Assembly (NCBI GenBank): GCA_033764055.1
Contig: JANRJI010000129.1
Span: 1-64,000, forward strand
Direction of reading: 5' to 3'
DNA length: 64,000 nucleotides
Source: Ga0077555 sp033764055
Lineage (GTDB): Bacteria; Pseudomonadota; Alphaproteobacteria; Rhizobiales; Hyphomicrobiaceae
Below the pieces are notes generated by a model. That model searched no databases. It was not told where the DNA came from and saw only the letters and a program-made list of their open reading frames with translations. Positions 62,832-64,000 of the stretch are shown piece after piece (position 1 is the first letter of the stretch; the number at the start of each line of letters is the position of its first letter). The position numbers and the translations under genes are program-made.

Positions 62832-63743
62832 ATGGCCGACGAGATCCCGTTCCGCAAGGAGATGAACTTCGAGTACGGCGTGCCACGGGAGCTGATCCCG
62901 GGCCTCGTGCGCGTCGTTGCCAACAATCCGAGCCCATTCACGTTCAAGGGTACGAATACCTACATTCTGGGCCAGGGCCGCGACGTTGCCGTGCTCGATC
63001 CGGGACCGGAGGACGAGGCCCACTTCGAGGCCATCATGCGGGCTGTGAAGGGCAAGCGCGTCGCGGCGATCCTCGTCACGCACACCCATCGCGACCACGT
63101 CGATGGGCTCCCGCGCCTGAAGGCGGCCACCGGCGCGCCAACCTGGGGCTATGGCCGCAAGGCGCTCAATCCCGGAGTGGTCAAGAAGAGTCCCAATGGC
63201 GGCGAGTATACGGACGAGGACTTCGTGCCCGACCATCCGCTCGCCGACGGCGGCCGTTTCGAGGGCGAGGGCTACGCGCTGACGGCGCTGCACACGCCGG
63301 GCCACGCGCCGGACCATCTCTGCTTCGCGATCGATGGCACGGGGGCGCTGCTCTCCGGTGATCACGTGATGGGATGGAACACCAGCGTTGTGGCACCGCC
63401 CGAGGGCAACATGTTTGCCTACATGGCCTCGCTCGACAAGCTGATGGGGCGGGAGGACAAGGTCTTCTTCCCCGGTCACGGCGGCCGCATCGAGCAGCCG
63501 CAGCGCGTCGTGAAGGCCTTCATCGTGCACCGACGCATGCGTGAGCAGGCGATCCTCGATTGCATCCGCGGCGGCGCGACCACCATCACTGAGGTTGTTG
63601 CGAGCGTTTACCGCGGGCTTGATCCGCGCCTCGTGAAGGCTGCTTCACTTTCTGTGACGGCTCACGTTGAGAGCCTCGTAGAGCGCGGCCTTGTTGTTGT
63701 TTCTGGCCCGATCCTGCAGCCTGACCGGCTTTCCCCCGCTTAG
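62832..63743 (+). CDS. MBL-fold metallo-hydrolase
   Basis: The 303-residue protein has ILVTHTHRDHVDGLPRLK with zinc ligands His84, His86, Asp88 and His89, then TPGHAPDHLCFAIDGTGALLSGDHVMGWNTSVVAPPEGNM and a C-terminal helical part like that of the LACTB2/hydroxyacylglutathione hydrolase relatives. Function is probably hydrolysis of a thioester or nucleic-acid ester. ATG 62832 is preferred over the longer open frame. Its 3' end overlaps a convergent gene. Confidence 0.82.
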   Translation: MADEIPFRKEMNFEYGVPRELIPGLVRVVANNPSPFTFKGTNTYILGQGRDVAVLDPGPEDEAHFEAIMRAVKGKRVAAILVTHTHRDHVDGLPRLKAATGAPTWGYGRKALNPGVVKKSPNGGEYTDEDFVPDHPLADGGRFEGEGYALTALHTPGHAPDHLCFAIDGTGALLSGDHVMGWNTSVVAPPEGNMFAYMASLDKLMGREDKVFFPGHGGRIEQPQRVVKAFIVHRRMREQAILDCIRGGATTITEVVASVYRGLDPRLVKAASLSVTAHVESLVERGLVVVSGPILQPDRLSPA

Positions 63744-64000
63744 GCACGGCGGCCTCCGGCCGCCCGCGGCGTCGTCGCGGGCGGTCGCCACCGGTGACGC
63801 TGGCGTCGAGCCGAACCTCGAACTCCTTGAACAGCTTGCGGATGCGTTGCGCGTTGCGTCCGAAGTCGTGCTGGCCGAAGCGCGATACCGACCGCACATC
63901 GATACGTGTATCGCGCTGGCCGCCGTCAATTCGGATGATGATGTCGTCGTAGAAGCCGAGCACCAGCGTCCGGTCGACGGCCTCGATGTAGCCGGGCTGG
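63586..64000 (-). CDS. DUF1499 domain protein, C-terminal part (runs off the window)
   Basis: The open frame continues through the right edge of the window. The visible residues include PGYIEAVDRTLVLGFYDDIIIRIDGG and RIDVRSVSRFGQHDFGRNAQRIRKLFKEFE, the DUF1499 signature (photosystem/stress-associated domain of unknown function). A long basic, low-complexity tail (RPRRRRGRPEAA and GKAGQAAGSGQKQQQG) follows to the stop at 63586. The last 158 bp overlap the 3' end of the MBL gene. Confidence 0.7.
   Translation of the reverse strand, partial: QPGYIEAVDRTLVLGFYDDIIIRIDGGQRDTRIDVRSVSRFGQHDFGRNAQRIRKLFKEFEVRLDASVTGGDRPRRRRGRPEAAVPKRGKAGQAAGSGQKQQQGRALRGSQREPSQKVKQPSRGADQARGKRSQQPQ

Overview
The window is high-GC DNA from an alphaproteobacterium, most likely of the Hyphomicrobiales (Rhizobiales) or a near relative. 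The clues are the gene families (type-2 argC, a pth/rplY/ychF cluster, tolB-pal-cpoB-tilS-ftsH, a TRAP transporter next to acyl-CoA genes, DUF1499, DUF2783, DUF2076, DUF4424 and DUF5368 proteins), an alphaproteobacterial-type RpoH promoter, and an initiator tRNA variant that I recall from rhizobia. The genus cannot be fixed from the sequence alone.

Layout. Positions 1-3.7 kb are a scarred region. It holds the end of an IS1595-type transposase, two small membrane-protein genes cut off next to IS ends, an IS3-family element with a frameshifted orfB, a stray tRNA fragment, tRNA-Arg(ACG) and an IS66 relic that abuts parC. From 3.8 to 16.7 kb lie parC and metabolic genes: an enoyl-CoA hydratase, a GT-C glycosyltransferase, an FAD monooxygenase operon, the 5-oxoprolinase genes pxpA / pxpBC arranged divergently, a GST and a DUF4424 protein. 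From 16.9 to 24.1 kb lie a hemerythrin-like protein with GWFGD repeats, then ychF, a TfoX C-terminal-domain protein, pth and rplY, then an 836-residue coiled-coil PilZ protein. From 24.3 to 33.7 kb lie a luciferase-like oxidoreductase, a sulfide:quinone-oxidoreductase-like gene with DUF5368, a divergent thioredoxin/CcdA fusion, a split chromate transporter, a CoA-transferase, an MmgE/PrpD protein and a divergent SDR.

From 34.3 to 50.6 kb lie initiator tRNA-Met, a PLP-dependent D-threonine aldolase-like enzyme, DUF2076, small enzymes, a pair of palindromic repeats, a TRAP transporter operon followed by two MaoC hydratase genes (the first interrupted by an amber codon), an NtaA-type monooxygenase, a lactonase-like MBL protein, an FkbM methyltransferase, a PRISE-like reductase and two transporters. 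From 50.9 to 60 kb lies an envelope and housekeeping run: tolB, two tiny duplicated lipoprotein genes, pal, an unusual TPR-OmpA fusion, cpoB, tilS, and ftsH with its own RpoH promoter. From 60 to 64 kb lie argC (reverse strand), a DUF2235 hydrolase, an MBL hydrolase and the end of a DUF1499 gene.

The strongest regulatory signal is upstream of argC. It has a TTGACA-N17-CATAAG promoter whose start point falls at or next to an AUG, a 20-codon leader peptide with eight arginines, and a 7-bp GC hairpin followed by a T-run, all before the argC start. This is the full architecture of an arginine-sensing, ribosome-mediated transcription attenuator with a leaderless leader peptide. No CRISPR array, rRNA operon or intact prophage is seen.
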